DNA of 64,000 nt from Deferribacteres bacterium (GCA_020633655.1 JACKDF010000006.1:310001-374000), one strand, 5' to 3'; counted from the stretch's first letter, positions 54,901 through 63,198 are shown. Numbers and translations: made by a program. Notes: generated by a model from the letters alone, not told the origin.

Positions 54901-54932
54901 ACGCCATTTCCTCAAGGGTACCGGCAGAATAA
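51906..54932 (+). CDS. Large periplasmic TPR protein
   Basis: The 1008-residue protein has a signal peptide (about 1-28, ending WLFG-NEK) and then TPR repeats through its whole length, such as FRAGEVFMRAEDWLAAKNEF, YRAADTYFRANHFSEAEAAY, FALADAYQAKGDNEAATQEY and LGWCYKRLGENEKALHHFQ. Many copies match the YbgF/BamD-like subtype (VxxYPxSxxAxxAxxxLG). It starts a tight set with exbB, exbD, exbD and tonB. TPR proteins that travel with ExbB-ExbD-TonB are thought to act as periplasmic partners of the energised complex; the exact role here is an inference. Confidence 0.85.
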   Translation: MMEERFTGKFLRLAMAILLLSPAWLFGNEKSTPWQMYQEAANLFRQSGSSEKILDLCKQVTKEAEDPQLRVRAFFLAVQVHVNEKEADKAHKILQNLYDEKKDITGNSAVEARLRDAEIYSQAGDLVSALPLFQMVCDSVSNLFLLQEARLGLAGILAETKQWHQSDSVLNLVIASSPKYKNDERVQALSARQALSLNQPQKAIDLLQGNQSKVSLRLLAEAYEQAGKSIMAVGVYKKLRDLYPGTAEAETALFRAGEVFMRAEDWLAAKNEFEKLVESYPESPKTAHVKYRLGWIYLQLNQFDAALNAFAFNEIKPENAAYFAYMRAECLYRIGQTAPERLQDAFLAFNSLSALHSQSTIAPLAKLRAALILFEKGDETDAMINLRQYLSLYRKDDLAATTVFLLAIHSDAASSSHYFSELIEQYPESYLYDASLTALQERDYAQGLYQEIINRQAHLGHETSTGRSDFWLRAQYLLHGEASYYLKHYSQALSEYQKAESASEDFITQSAKLGKAWCLLQENAIDSARTVFTALRDVLQGSDILKAEYGIATCSFREQKFTEALQAYPTNAEAGDNQEIQAIIAKSHYRSGECFYRLEYYGQAIESWLKLVELYPRDALAPRAQYRAADTYFRANHFSEAEAAYQVVLDRYGKSSYAPESMLQVAQCKYNAGNYQDAIERFKLFIENYPENAKTRDALEGIQLSYYQMGQGAQASEALEKVVQNFPGGMLSADARFRLASSYLEAKDYDKAVVAFKEILTQYPGSTYAMDAQFALADAYQAKGDNEAATQEYQRFIQYFPDSPNIAEAMFNLAVGYFNIESFLSAGDYFKQIVEKFPQSSFYNPALQNLGWCYKRLGENEKALHHFQTYVDKNAAGPDVENMKLQIATLQAEMGQSGKALPVFTALSKSNNDDIAAEAAYQSGMLLLQSENVEAARQAFNMSVKKGARDNYYRLSSLAQLGAIYEGQKSWQKAVAAYKLLADSASDPTWINAAQERMNAISSRVPAE

Positions 54933-54971
54933 GAATTTATTTTGCGCAATAGACAATTTTTGGAGATCAAG

Positions 54972-55586
54972 ATGGAATTAAATGTACTCGATACCTTACA
55001 ATCCAGTTTTACGATGCTCATTTTATTAGGCTGCTCCGTGCTGGCCTTAACATTTATTTTTGAACGCTGGTTGTACTTGAAACGGTCAAGCATCAATGCC
55101 GAGTCTTTTTTCGGCCAATTTCGCGAAGCTTTAGCCAGAGGGGGACGCGAGGCAGCGCTGACTTTGTGCAACAGTTCGATTACTCCGCTGGCTACCGTCA
55201 TTCGTGCTGGCATTGAAGATCCCAACGTAAGCGCACATGCTTCCGAGGAGTTGATGGATGCAACAGCGATCAACGAACGAACCAAGCTTGAAAAAAATTT
55301 AAACACTCTGGGAACGCTTGGCAATATCGCACCACTCATCGGGCTTTTCGGAACAGTCATTGGTATTATCCGTGCATTTCATGCGCTTGCGGTGAGTGGT
55401 TCTGCCGGTCCCTCAGTGATTTCTGCCGGTATTGCCGAAGCACTTATTACGACAGCAGGTGGCCTGGTTGTCGCTGTGCCCGCAGTTGTTTTTTATAATT
55501 ATTTTCTTCGTCGGGTGAACACGATGATGACGGATATCGAATCGATAAGCAAAAAAGTTTTGGTAGCGATTGGGCAAGTCAGTTGA
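54972..55586 (+). CDS. exbB: ExbB/TolQ/MotA-family proton channel protein
   Basis: A 204-residue inner-membrane protein with three helices: about 14-34, 118-140 and 160-182. The family signature LGTLGNIAPLIGLFGTVIGI and the last helix ITTAGGLVVAVPAVVFYNYF are clear. It forms the stator with ExbD that uses the proton gradient to drive TonB. ATG at 54972 has GGAG at 54962-54965; the ORF could extend to 54942 but without a ribosome binding site. The gap to the TPR gene is 39 bases. Confidence 0.95.
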   Translation: MELNVLDTLQSSFTMLILLGCSVLALTFIFERWLYLKRSSINAESFFGQFREALARGGREAALTLCNSSITPLATVIRAGIEDPNVSAHASEELMDATAINERTKLEKNLNTLGTLGNIAPLIGLFGTVIGIIRAFHALAVSGSAGPSVISAGIAEALITTAGGLVVAVPAVVFYNYFLRRVNTMMTDIESISKKVLVAIGQVS

Positions 55587-55608
55587 AATACGTAGGATAG
55601 TTAAAATA

Positions 55609-56019
55609 ATGGATGTGAATAAAGGTAAGAAAAAGGGTGAAATGAGTGATATCAATCTCACTTCCCTCGTTGATGTGTGCTTGACCCTGGTCATCATTTT
55701 TATGGTGACCTCGCCACTGGTCATGCAATCAGGAATAAAAATATCAGCTCCTTCTATTCAAAAAACGACGAAACAGGAAACGCAAACAGAATTAAAAGCG
55801 AAGATCCATCTACAGGAACAGGGCAAAATTCAGCTTAACGGCATTGCCCTCGATGAAAGTGTCTTCGCAGATTCCCTGCGCCACTTTCTTGCGGCGAGTA
55901 AGAATAAACTGGTTGTTATCAGCGCAGAAGATAGTATTTTGCATGACCGGGTTATCGCAGTAATGGATGAGGCAAAACAATGCGGTGCAGAAAAGCTATC
56001 CCTGATTCGGCGCAAATAA
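55609..56019 (+). CDS. exbD: ExbD/TolR-family protein, first copy
   Basis: A 136-residue protein with a short basic cytoplasmic head, one membrane helix carrying the proton-path Asp (SDINLTSLVDVCLTLVIIFM) and a periplasmic domain (KIQLNGIALDESVFADSLRH, VISAEDSILHDRVIAVMDEA). This is the normal ExbD plan. ATG at 55609 or 55642 (MSDINLT) could be the start; the second has AAAAGGG in front and would remove only the basic head. Follows exbB closely. Confidence 0.93.
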   Translation: MDVNKGKKKGEMSDINLTSLVDVCLTLVIIFMVTSPLVMQSGIKISAPSIQKTTKQETQTELKAKIHLQEQGKIQLNGIALDESVFADSLRHFLAASKNKLVVISAEDSILHDRVIAVMDEAKQCGAEKLSLIRRK

Positions 56020-56037
56020 ATTTGAAAATGAGATGAC

Positions 56038-56436
56038 ATGGAAATTAACAGCAAAATAGAAATCACGCCTCTCGTCGGCGTCGCTTTAATCCTGGTTATC
56101 GTCTTTATGGTTACTTCTCCCTTGATTATGGCACCGATGGATATGGAAGTTGATTTACCCAAAGCAGCCACACGAGAAGCGAAATCCGAAACGAATATTA
56201 CGATTTCATTAAGTAAAACCGGGGTAATCGCACTCAATGAAGATAAATTGCCTCGCCAAAATTTACAGGGCGCTCTGCAGGTTCGTTTAAAGGAACATCC
56301 CGAACGGCTCGTTGTAATTCGGGCGGATAAAAATGTTCGGCATGCCGAAATACTCGATCTGCTGACCATCGCAAAAAACGCAGGAGCGCAAAATGTAGCT
56401 CTGGCGACAGTACAAAGAAATCGTAGCGGTTCCTGA
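56038..56436 (+). CDS. ExbD/TolR-family protein, second copy
   Basis: A 132-residue ExbD-like protein with one membrane helix (about 10-32) and a periplasmic domain (LSKTGVIALNEDKLPRQNLQ; VIRADKNVRHAEILDLLTIA). The helix reads ITPLVGVALILVIVFMVTSP: the proton-path Asp found as LVDV in the first copy is Gly here (LVGV). It may therefore be a non-conducting partner of the first copy. It is separated from that copy by 18 bases. Confidence 0.92.
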   Translation: MEINSKIEITPLVGVALILVIVFMVTSPLIMAPMDMEVDLPKAATREAKSETNITISLSKTGVIALNEDKLPRQNLQGALQVRLKEHPERLVVIRADKNVRHAEILDLLTIAKNAGAQNVALATVQRNRSGS

Positions 56437-56459
56437 TTTGAGAGATAATCGAGGTAAAA

Positions 56460-57509
56460 GTGTCTGAAATGGATAATTTTCAAAAAGAACCGCAGAAAAG
56501 ACCCGAGTTTAAAAAACGTCTTTGGCAGTTTGTGTCGGTCAAAAAACTGCCACGAACGATCACCAGCATTTCAATCTCATTTTTTGTGCATTTGAGCTTG
56601 ATCATCCTGTACATGGGAATGGCAGCTTTTGATAAACCACATGTTGCAGAGATTCATGAAATCAATTTTGTCGATATGACAGCAATTCCACCGGAGCCTG
56701 TGGTTAAGAAACAGTCTTCCCAGAGAGTACATGTACGGGAATCGATTGCCATCGCACAGCCCCAAGCGGACCTACCAAGACCCCAAACTACCGTAGTATC
56801 TCATGCAATTGTGGAAAATAATCAGCCGGCACAATCAAAACCGGTATCCCTCGCCCGGCGTTTGGATATGAAGCGGACCCAGGCGCCAATCGAGACCACG
56901 CCGATTTCCTTAACCAATAATTCAAAGTCGGATATCCTGAAATTAAGCCAGGCTCGCGGAACGAGTCGGGACGATGATATCAAAAACAAGATTAAAAATG
57001 ATGCTGCGCCCATTCAGCTGAGTAAAGCGAAAGACTTGAAGCACTCGCCTATTCAACACCAAGCGAAACCAGATATGTCCTTGTCCACCCCTTCGATTAA
57101 CCTGACAAAGAAAAATCAGGATTTAACAATGGCGCCGGATCGCTCAGTTCAGGACCAGTTCTCGCAGGTTGAGAGTGCCAAATCCTCCTCGGTACAAATC
57201 AAAATGGATCAATCCGGTGTGACGATAACCGGGCCTTTAAGTCTGCGAAAAATTCTTAAGCGCGATATGCCGGAATTCCCCGACTGGGCAAAACAGCAGG
57301 GGATTGGTGCAACAGTTGCCTTGCAGTTTACTGTTATGGAAAGCGGAATTGTCAAGGAGAATATCGTTGTTGTACGCACAAGTGGCTCGGCAGAATGGGA
57401 TAATATCGTTAAAAATGCCTTAATGCATTGGCGTTTTGTTGCACTGCAAACCGGTGGCCGTCGACAGGATCAAACAGGTATCATCACCTTTCAGTTCAAA
57501 GTGAATTAG
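56460..57509 (+). CDS. tonB: TonB-family energy transducer
   Basis: A 349-residue protein with a membrane anchor (about 35-60, SISFFVHLSLIILYMGMA), a long Pro/Gln/Ser/Lys-rich spacer (about 70-255) and a C-terminal TonB domain (about 265-349) with MPEFPDWAKQQGIGATVALQ and the paired WRF segment. TonB carries energy from ExbB-ExbD to outer-membrane proteins. The GTG at 56460 has GAGGT in front; ATG at 56469 is the alternative. No TonB-dependent receptor is next to it, so its target in this locus is unclear. Confidence 0.93.
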   Translation: MSEMDNFQKEPQKRPEFKKRLWQFVSVKKLPRTITSISISFFVHLSLIILYMGMAAFDKPHVAEIHEINFVDMTAIPPEPVVKKQSSQRVHVRESIAIAQPQADLPRPQTTVVSHAIVENNQPAQSKPVSLARRLDMKRTQAPIETTPISLTNNSKSDILKLSQARGTSRDDDIKNKIKNDAAPIQLSKAKDLKHSPIQHQAKPDMSLSTPSINLTKKNQDLTMAPDRSVQDQFSQVESAKSSSVQIKMDQSGVTITGPLSLRKILKRDMPEFPDWAKQQGIGATVALQFTVMESGIVKENIVVVRTSGSAEWDNIVKNALMHWRFVALQTGGRRQDQTGIITFQFKVN

Positions 57510-57520
57510 AGGAGTGTAGT

Positions 57521-58375
57521 TTGAAGCGAATTTTAATTATCATTTTTGCCTTCTTCTGGTCTACTTTGTGTTTGGCACAGACGACCGCGGAGACAGATAC
57601 ATCGGCAAATAAACTTGAAGATGTTGTTGTTCAGACGACATATCAAGGCTCTGCAGAAGAAGACAAATTGCCATTGCTTGTGAATTTTGATTACAGCCAT
57701 GAAGCGGTCATTGAGAATCGAGTGAGTTGGAACAGTCTGGACCAGTTCGAAAATGAAGCCGGTGAAAGTGATGAATCAGCATCGTTTGCCCTTCATTTTT
57801 CTCAACCTGAATACGCACGAATTCAACCGGCACCCGTTAAATCGTTTCGCGTGCAGTTTAAAAAATTGCAGCGCTGGCAACTTGATATAACCAGCAGTGA
57901 TGGTTCCCTTTTTCGCCAAATCAGAGGCGAAGGCAATCCACCGGAAAATGTTACCTGGGATGGAATGAGTGATAACGACGTGCCCTTGCATGCAGGACAA
58001 AATTATGCGTATAGTTTTCTGGCTGTGGACGAGGCCGGCAACAAACGAATTTTCCCCGGGAATTCGTTTAACGTCCCTGCTTTCAATCTGGTGTTGGGTG
58101 ATACGCTGTTGATTGGCCTTGGTCGGGCTACGCTTTTCAGTGCCGATGGCTTACGCTTGCTGCCTGATGCCCGCGATTATGCCCGCGAAGTGGCTACATT
58201 AATTCGTTTCAAAGATGATTTGCGGGAGGTGCAAGTTGCAGTGCCTTCACCCGCTGGTGAGCGCTTTTTGCAAATGGTAGCCGATGAATTGGTCGTAGAA
58301 ACAAACTTTTTTATACCGCTTAAGACAACCCATGGTGATCAATTAGGGGTTGTGTTTTATTTATTGGCGGATTAG
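57521..58375 (+). CDS. Secreted protein with FlgD-like Ig domain and an OmpA-like tail
   Basis: The 284-residue protein has a signal peptide (FFWSTLCLAQ), a region of unknown fold, a FlgD-like Ig domain (about 110-185, with FRVQFKKLQRWQLDI and NVTWDGMSDNDVPLHAG) and a C-terminal domain (about 190-284) whose pattern (LGRATLFSADGLRLLPDARD, then YAREVATLIRFKDD) resembles OmpA-type peptidoglycan-binding domains but lacks the usual NxxLSxxRA end. The start is TTG at 57521 with GGAG in front, 11 bases after tonB. The WDG Ig domain links it to the adhesin and the PorV-like protein upstream. Confidence 0.72.
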   Translation: MKRILIIIFAFFWSTLCLAQTTAETDTSANKLEDVVVQTTYQGSAEEDKLPLLVNFDYSHEAVIENRVSWNSLDQFENEAGESDESASFALHFSQPEYARIQPAPVKSFRVQFKKLQRWQLDITSSDGSLFRQIRGEGNPPENVTWDGMSDNDVPLHAGQNYAYSFLAVDEAGNKRIFPGNSFNVPAFNLVLGDTLLIGLGRATLFSADGLRLLPDARDYAREVATLIRFKDDLREVQVAVPSPAGERFLQMVADELVVETNFFIPLKTTHGDQLGVVFYLLAD

Positions 58376-58474
58376 AAACGAATCGGAAAATCAAAGTTGT
58401 GAAAATAACTAATCCAAAATAGTAGAGATTTGGAAAAACAGCTAATTCGTGGTTTGCCGTAGAGGGAGATGCTA

Positions 58475-59182
58475 ATGAATTTTTTTGATGCGCTAATAAT
58501 TAATTTTTTCAATCACTTTTCCCGTATTTCCTGGACTGCAGATTATACGATAAGTTTTGTTTCTGAAAATCAACTCATAAAAGGGGTAATTTTAATTCTT
58601 ATTTATTGGTGGGCCTGGTTCAGGGCGGATAAAAACCAAACAGCAATTCATAGACACATAATTTCGACATTTCTTGGTTGTTTCATTGCAATGGTGTTGG
58701 CAAGGGGTTTGGCATTGACATTACCCTTTCGATTGCGTCCACTCCATGATGCGACTGTACATTTTCTGCTTCCCTATGGTATGAGGCCTGGGGCCCTGGA
58801 AGGGTGGTCTTCGTTTCCGAGCGACCATGCGGTATTGTTTTATGCCCTATCCACAGGCATGTTTTACATCTCAAAAAAGATTGGTATTTTTGCAGTAATA
58901 TACACAACTCTTCTCATTGGCTTACCTCGAATATACCTGGGTTTGCATTATCCAACGGATATCTTTGGAGGTGCAGTGGTTGGGGTATACATTGTTTTTC
59001 TGTGTAATTCAAGAGCATTTATTGACAAGATTTCAACACCGATTTTAGGTTGGTCACGAACAAATCCTGAAATATTCTATCCCCTGTTTTTTTTAATAAC
59101 TTACCAAATTGCCGACATGTTCGTGAGTAGCAGAGAGTTTTTTGGATTTTTTAAATCGATTCTGCACGCTATGAATATTTGA
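58475..59182 (+). CDS. PAP2-family membrane phosphatase
   Basis: The 235-residue protein has about six membrane helices and the phosphatase motifs in order: a MRPGALEGWSSFPSDHA block (PSxHA-type) and PRIYLGLHYPTDIFGG (with the catalytic His). Such enzymes remove phosphate from lipid pyrophosphates, often undecaprenyl pyrophosphate (BcrC type). ATG at 58475 is preferred over 58469 because GAGGGA at 58462-58467 is correctly spaced to it. It stands alone. A role in recycling the glycan carrier lipid is an inference. Confidence 0.87.
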   Translation: MNFFDALIINFFNHFSRISWTADYTISFVSENQLIKGVILILIYWWAWFRADKNQTAIHRHIISTFLGCFIAMVLARGLALTLPFRLRPLHDATVHFLLPYGMRPGALEGWSSFPSDHAVLFYALSTGMFYISKKIGIFAVIYTTLLIGLPRIYLGLHYPTDIFGGAVVGVYIVFLCNSRAFIDKISTPILGWSRTNPEIFYPLFFLITYQIADMFVSSREFFGFFKSILHAMNI

Positions 59183-59335
59183 ACAGTCTGAAAGCGGATT
59201 TTATAGATGGTGATTGAGATACCAGCCCCTTTAATTCAGGAACCCCCAGGAATTCGTTCGGGGAAACATACTGCCCATCGCCAACCTGACGCCATTTATA
59301 TATATAACCGGGCTATGGAGATTTATTAAATTAAA

Positions 59336-59361
59336 CGTGCCCGAACCTAAGATCGGGCACG
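59336..59361 (-). terminator. Terminator for the Bax-inhibitor-like gene (reverse strand)
   Basis: A 9-bp stem CGTGCCCGA / TCGGGCACG with an 8-base loop lies 10 bases beyond the reverse-strand stop codon. On the reverse strand it is followed by TTTAATTTAAT. Its GTGCCCG/CGGGCAC core matches the hairpin at 3732-3754. Confidence 0.78.
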
Positions 59362-59370
59362 TAATGATTA

Positions 59371-60108
59371 TCAGTCGCGGCTTTGCAGTTTTGCCAGCAG
59401 ACGTAAAATTTCCAAATACAGCCAGATCAGAGTAACCATCAAACCAAATCCAGCATACCATTCCATGTATTTTGGCATGCCCTCACGGCTTGCATGTTCG
59501 ATGAAATCAAAATCCAGCAGAAGATTGAATGCAGCTACACCAACAACAACGAGACTAAATCCGATACCAAAAAGTCCGTTGCTGTGCAGTAACGGCATAC
59601 CGATTCCGAAAAAGCTCAGGATAATCGAAACAAAGTAAAAAAGCGCGATTGCTCCTGTGGCAGCTATGATTCCGGAACGTAATTTTTCTGTGACTTTGAT
59701 CGTGCCGCTGCGATAGAGAAAAAGCATCACGAACATCACACCAAAGGTTAACCCAACTGCCTGCATAACGATACCCTGATACATGTGGGCGTACAATGCA
59801 GAAATGCCACCAAGAAAAAGACCTTCGAGTATCGCATAAACTGGCGCACTGATCGGTGACCAGTTTGGCTTGAAGATCGTTGCCATCGCCGCAATTAAGC
59901 CACCGAATACACCAAGCATCAGCAATCCTGAACTTTGATTGCCAGAGAAATATTGCTCCCAGGTAAATGTTGCGGCAAGGAACGTCAAAAACAACATGAT
60001 AATAGTTTTATTCATCGTACCCTGAATAGTCATCACGGCACTTTCATCCACAACATGGGCACGGGTGCCAAAGCGTTGTGAATTGAATAATGGATTTGAA
60101 CCTCTCAT
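59371..60108 (-). CDS. Bax inhibitor-1 / YccA family membrane protein
   Basis: A 245-residue protein with seven membrane helices and the family blocks MTIQGTMNKTIIMLFLTFLA near the N terminus and FNLLLDFDFIEHASREGMPK, then WYAGFGLMVTLIWLYLEILR, near the end. The paired Asp residues of the last blocks are the pH/calcium-sensing pair described for family members. The N-terminal SNPLFNSQRF stretch is common to bacterial YccA-like proteins. ATG at 60108 has AAGGAG just before it; an in-frame extension to 60165 has none. Confidence 0.93.
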   Translation of the reverse strand: MRGSNPLFNSQRFGTRAHVVDESAVMTIQGTMNKTIIMLFLTFLAATFTWEQYFSGNQSSGLLMLGVFGGLIAAMATIFKPNWSPISAPVYAILEGLFLGGISALYAHMYQGIVMQAVGLTFGVMFVMLFLYRSGTIKVTEKLRSGIIAATGAIALFYFVSIILSFFGIGMPLLHSNGLFGIGFSLVVVGVAAFNLLLDFDFIEHASREGMPKYMEWYAGFGLMVTLIWLYLEILRLLAKLQSRD

Positions 60109-60750
60109 TTTTTTCTCCTTTATGTTATTTCTTTTTTTGATTCGTTCTCGGGCGAAATCAGTCACAAATTGAATTTATTTTAAGACATTTGCCGTCGCGT
60201 GAAAGTTTTAATTGATGCTTTAAATGTAAATATTTTGATCTCGTTTATCGTGAAATGTTCGTTTTGTTTCCAAACAACCAATCTTTTTCAGATATTGCAG
60301 CATATTTGGCGATAGATGAAGCGACTTAAACTTTTTAAATGAATTTGTATGAAGCTTTCATATAGCTTAATATGGTTTTTTTAGCTCACCAGACCAAATT
60401 TTCTGGTTTTCCCATCGGAATGAAATAATTACTTTTTTAACTGTAAGTGTGTGGCAGTTGGGATTTTAATTCTGCACCTCAATAAAGCGGGATGAAATTA
60501 CGGCGTATTTGCCGTATGAATTTAGCAAAAATTCTTTATATTTCAAGCTCCAACGATTTAACGGCTTTCAGAGGCTGTTTTACTCCAATCTCCGGTTAAA
60601 TTCATCAACTCTCTTTCCATCAGCTTATTACAGATAAAATTGGAGTGGGATAAAACTTTTAATTCACCCTCTTCGTCTTATTTTTGCTTTACCGTAAAGT
60701 GCAAATTTAGACGGAGAGAACAATCCTTTCTCTTAAGTGAAACCAAGCTA
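60109..60750. other. Intergenic region between divergent genes
   Basis: It separates the Bax-inhibitor-like gene from the ECF sigma gene. It is AT-rich. A short hairpin TACGGC/GCCGTA (60499-60516) is the only clear structure. No strong sigma-70 or sigma-54 promoter, RNA gene or ORF was found. An ECF-type autoregulated promoter would be expected here but cannot be recognised. Confidence 0.5.
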
Positions 60751-61353
60751 ATGACCGACATTCAATTAATCGAAAAATTTTTAAATGGCGATGTGAACGC
60801 CTTTAATACACTCGTGTGGCGATGGCAAAAACCAATTTTTAATTTTACTTTGAAATATCTCAACAATGTTGAGGATGCAAAGGATATCACACAACGAACC
60901 TTTATTAAAGTGCATTCCAGCTTGGGAAAGCTGAAAGAAAAAGACAAGTTTTCTTCCTGGATTTATCAAATCGCTCTAAATCAATGCCGTGATGAATCCA
61001 AACGAAAGAAAAATAAAAACAATTATAGTTTTGAAGAAATGAGAGAAAACATAGGATTTGACATATCGAACGAGGTGGATGAATCCGGCATGGCCGAACA
61101 TAATCCCACTCGTAAATTACACCGTGATGAATTGAACGGAATTTTGACTTCCGCTCTGGCAGAAATCCCGGAAGAGCAAAAAGAGATTGTGCTTATGAAG
61201 GAATATCAGGGACTAAAATTCATTGAAATCGCTGAAATTCTTGGATTGCCAGTGAATACGGTAAAATCACGGATGTACTACGGATTAAAAGCATTACGTA
61301 AACAATTGGAAAAGTGGAATCTTGATAAGGAGATGCTGCAATATGAAATGTGA
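60751..61353 (+). CDS. ECF-type RNA polymerase sigma factor
   Basis: The 200-residue protein has region 2 (NAFNTLVWRWQKPIFNFTLK and DITQRTFIKVHSSLGKLKEK) and region 4 (LPVNTVKSRMYYGLKALRKQ), and lacks regions 1 and 3, which defines the ECF group. ATG at 60751 gives the usual start (MTDIQLIEKFLNGDVNAF); an upstream in-frame ATG at 60640 would add residues without homology. It overlaps the anti-sigma gene by 11 bases. Confidence 0.95.
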   Translation: MTDIQLIEKFLNGDVNAFNTLVWRWQKPIFNFTLKYLNNVEDAKDITQRTFIKVHSSLGKLKEKDKFSSWIYQIALNQCRDESKRKKNKNNYSFEEMRENIGFDISNEVDESGMAEHNPTRKLHRDELNGILTSALAEIPEEQKEIVLMKEYQGLKFIEIAEILGLPVNTVKSRMYYGLKALRKQLEKWNLDKEMLQYEM

Positions 61354-61990
61354 TAATGCCAAATTACTCCTTATGGACTATTTGTATGAGGAGTTGGATG
61401 ATGCTCCCAAGCGTGAATTGGAGCACCATTTAAAAACCTGCACTGACTGTGCAGCGGAATCTAAATCGCTGCAACAAACACACAAACTTTTTGCGTCACT
61501 TCCGGAAGTGGAACCGGAGGAAAGAATCATTTTTAGTGACCTGCCAGGAAAGTCATGGTTAAAGGGCTTTCATTTTGAATTGCCACGATTGTCCTTTGCC
61601 CGAATTGGCTATGCCGCAGGTTTGGCTTTCCTGATACTGGTGGCCGTCGTTTCTCTTGCAAATATGGAATTGAAATACGATCAGCAAGGATTTGCCTTGC
61701 GAATGAGTCTGTTCCCACAAAAAACACAACAATTGACTCCGGAAATGCAGGAAGCTCTGGTGGCAAAGTTGCGTGAGGAGAATCAGGCTATCCTGGCGAG
61801 TTATCTGCAAGATGAACACCTGCGCAACGAGAAAAAACTGGAAACCATGATGGCTTCGTACTCACAGCAATTGGAACGGCAGCGCCAATACGATATGCAA
61901 GTCATTGGCCGTGGTCTGGATGCAGTACGTGAGTCGCAAAATTCTCAGTATCAGAAACTTATGCGGGATGTGAATTTTCAACGGAAATAA
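61343..61990 (+). CDS. Anti-sigma factor with zinc-finger (ZAS) domain
   Basis: A 215-residue membrane protein. The cytoplasmic part holds the zinc motif HHLKTCTDC (H-x3-C-x2-C), which binds ECF sigma factors. One membrane helix (about 90-110, IGYAAGLAFLILVAVVSLAN) follows, and then a periplasmic coiled-coil region rich in Gln and Glu (about 130-215). Its start overlaps the sigma gene, a common way to keep both proteins in balance. AAGGAG at 61327-61332 is near the ATG at 61343. Confidence 0.93.
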   Translation: MKCDNAKLLLMDYLYEELDDAPKRELEHHLKTCTDCAAESKSLQQTHKLFASLPEVEPEERIIFSDLPGKSWLKGFHFELPRLSFARIGYAAGLAFLILVAVVSLANMELKYDQQGFALRMSLFPQKTQQLTPEMQEALVAKLREENQAILASYLQDEHLRNEKKLETMMASYSQQLERQRQYDMQVIGRGLDAVRESQNSQYQKLMRDVNFQRK

Positions 61991-62010
61991 ATTACGAGGC
62001 TAAGATATTT

Positions 62011-63198
62011 ATGATTCGCAGTTGGATACGTGTCTTATTTTTTTCTTTTATTCTGATTTATCTGCAGGCTTCGGCTCCAGACGCAGTGTTCAGCCAGCAG
62101 AATTCTGCCAAGCTGAATATGTCCATGATGGACAAAGATCTCAATATCATGGAATCGATTCTCGATAAGCTGGTCTCAACCGATGATTATCGACGAATCC
62201 ATTTAACACACAACTCGACGCGAGGTATCTTTATCCCCAGTTATGGAGTGATTTTTACGATACCTGCACCACGCAGTGCATTTGATTTGCTATTGCAAAA
62301 TTTTCGTGCTTTTGAATCTGGTGAGCATGTTGCAGTTGTGAACCATGGGCAGATGATGGATGGTGCCGATAGAAAATCGACAGAACAGTTGCAGGAGGAA
62401 ATCGTCTATTTTTTACAGCAATATGCGGATGCGATTCGGCAGCTCAAAAATCAGGATAAAGTGACGGTTATCTACTCGAATCAGACAATACAAAGCTCCG
62501 AGGTCTCATGGCCGAGTACGCCCGTCGTCTTGCCCGGATTCACTGTCACGACACATTATAAAGATATCGATGCGTTTCGTGAAGGAAGGGTAAACGCGGA
62601 GGAGTTTTCGAAAATGCTCAGTATTCGCAGCTCTGATGTGACCCAGGAAAAACAACCGGCCTTGGCGATCTTTATCAATGCATTGCAGACGATGTTGCAT
62701 AGTCGATCTGCCGGAACATTTGATCTCGTTGGACCGATTTCGCAAATTCAATTGAACGATTTCGGTACCATTCTATCCTTTGAGACAAATTTCCTCAGTG
62801 CAAATTCTTTTGAGTACTATTTTAGTACGGATCCTGAAGCATTTTTATCTTCCGGTGGTGGACGTGTACAAGCTCAAAATCCTGGTTCGGGAGTTAACGT
62901 CTGGACGCGTTTTTCGCAGATTGATACAGTGAGTACGGAGATTCTAAAAAAAGCACTACGAAGTTTTGAAGACAATATCCTGCATTTGATAACCCAGTAT
63001 GCTGCAACACTGGATGTTTCGCAACCCCAGGCATCCCTTGTTTTGGCGGTGAAAATCAATCAACTGAGTCCTCAAATCCCATCGCGGGTTGTTTATAAAG
63101 TTCAGAATAAAGATATACGTGCATTTGCAGAGCGAAAATTGCAGAAGGATGCCTTTTTAAAACGAATTAACAACTTTCGATATTACCATCTTCAATAA
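62011..63198 (+). CDS. Exported protein of unknown function in the sigma/anti-sigma operon
   Basis: The 395-residue protein has a signal peptide (about 1-28, SAPDAVFSQ). The rest is not recognised. It has a mixed alpha/beta look with recurring segments (SYGVIFTIPAPRSAFDLLLQ; GTILSFETNFLSANSFEYYF; PQASLVLAVKINQLSPQIPS) and no membrane helices, Cys-rich or catalytic motif. It begins 20 bases after the anti-sigma gene, so it is likely co-transcribed and may be the periplasmic sensor or the main target of the pathway. Its stop region overlaps that of the opposite-strand lipoprotein by 7 bases. Confidence 0.75.
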   Translation: MIRSWIRVLFFSFILIYLQASAPDAVFSQQNSAKLNMSMMDKDLNIMESILDKLVSTDDYRRIHLTHNSTRGIFIPSYGVIFTIPAPRSAFDLLLQNFRAFESGEHVAVVNHGQMMDGADRKSTEQLQEEIVYFLQQYADAIRQLKNQDKVTVIYSNQTIQSSEVSWPSTPVVLPGFTVTTHYKDIDAFREGRVNAEEFSKMLSIRSSDVTQEKQPALAIFINALQTMLHSRSAGTFDLVGPISQIQLNDFGTILSFETNFLSANSFEYYFSTDPEAFLSSGGGRVQAQNPGSGVNVWTRFSQIDTVSTEILKKALRSFEDNILHLITQYAATLDVSQPQASLVLAVKINQLSPQIPSRVVYKVQNKDIRAFAERKLQKDAFLKRINNFRYYHLQ

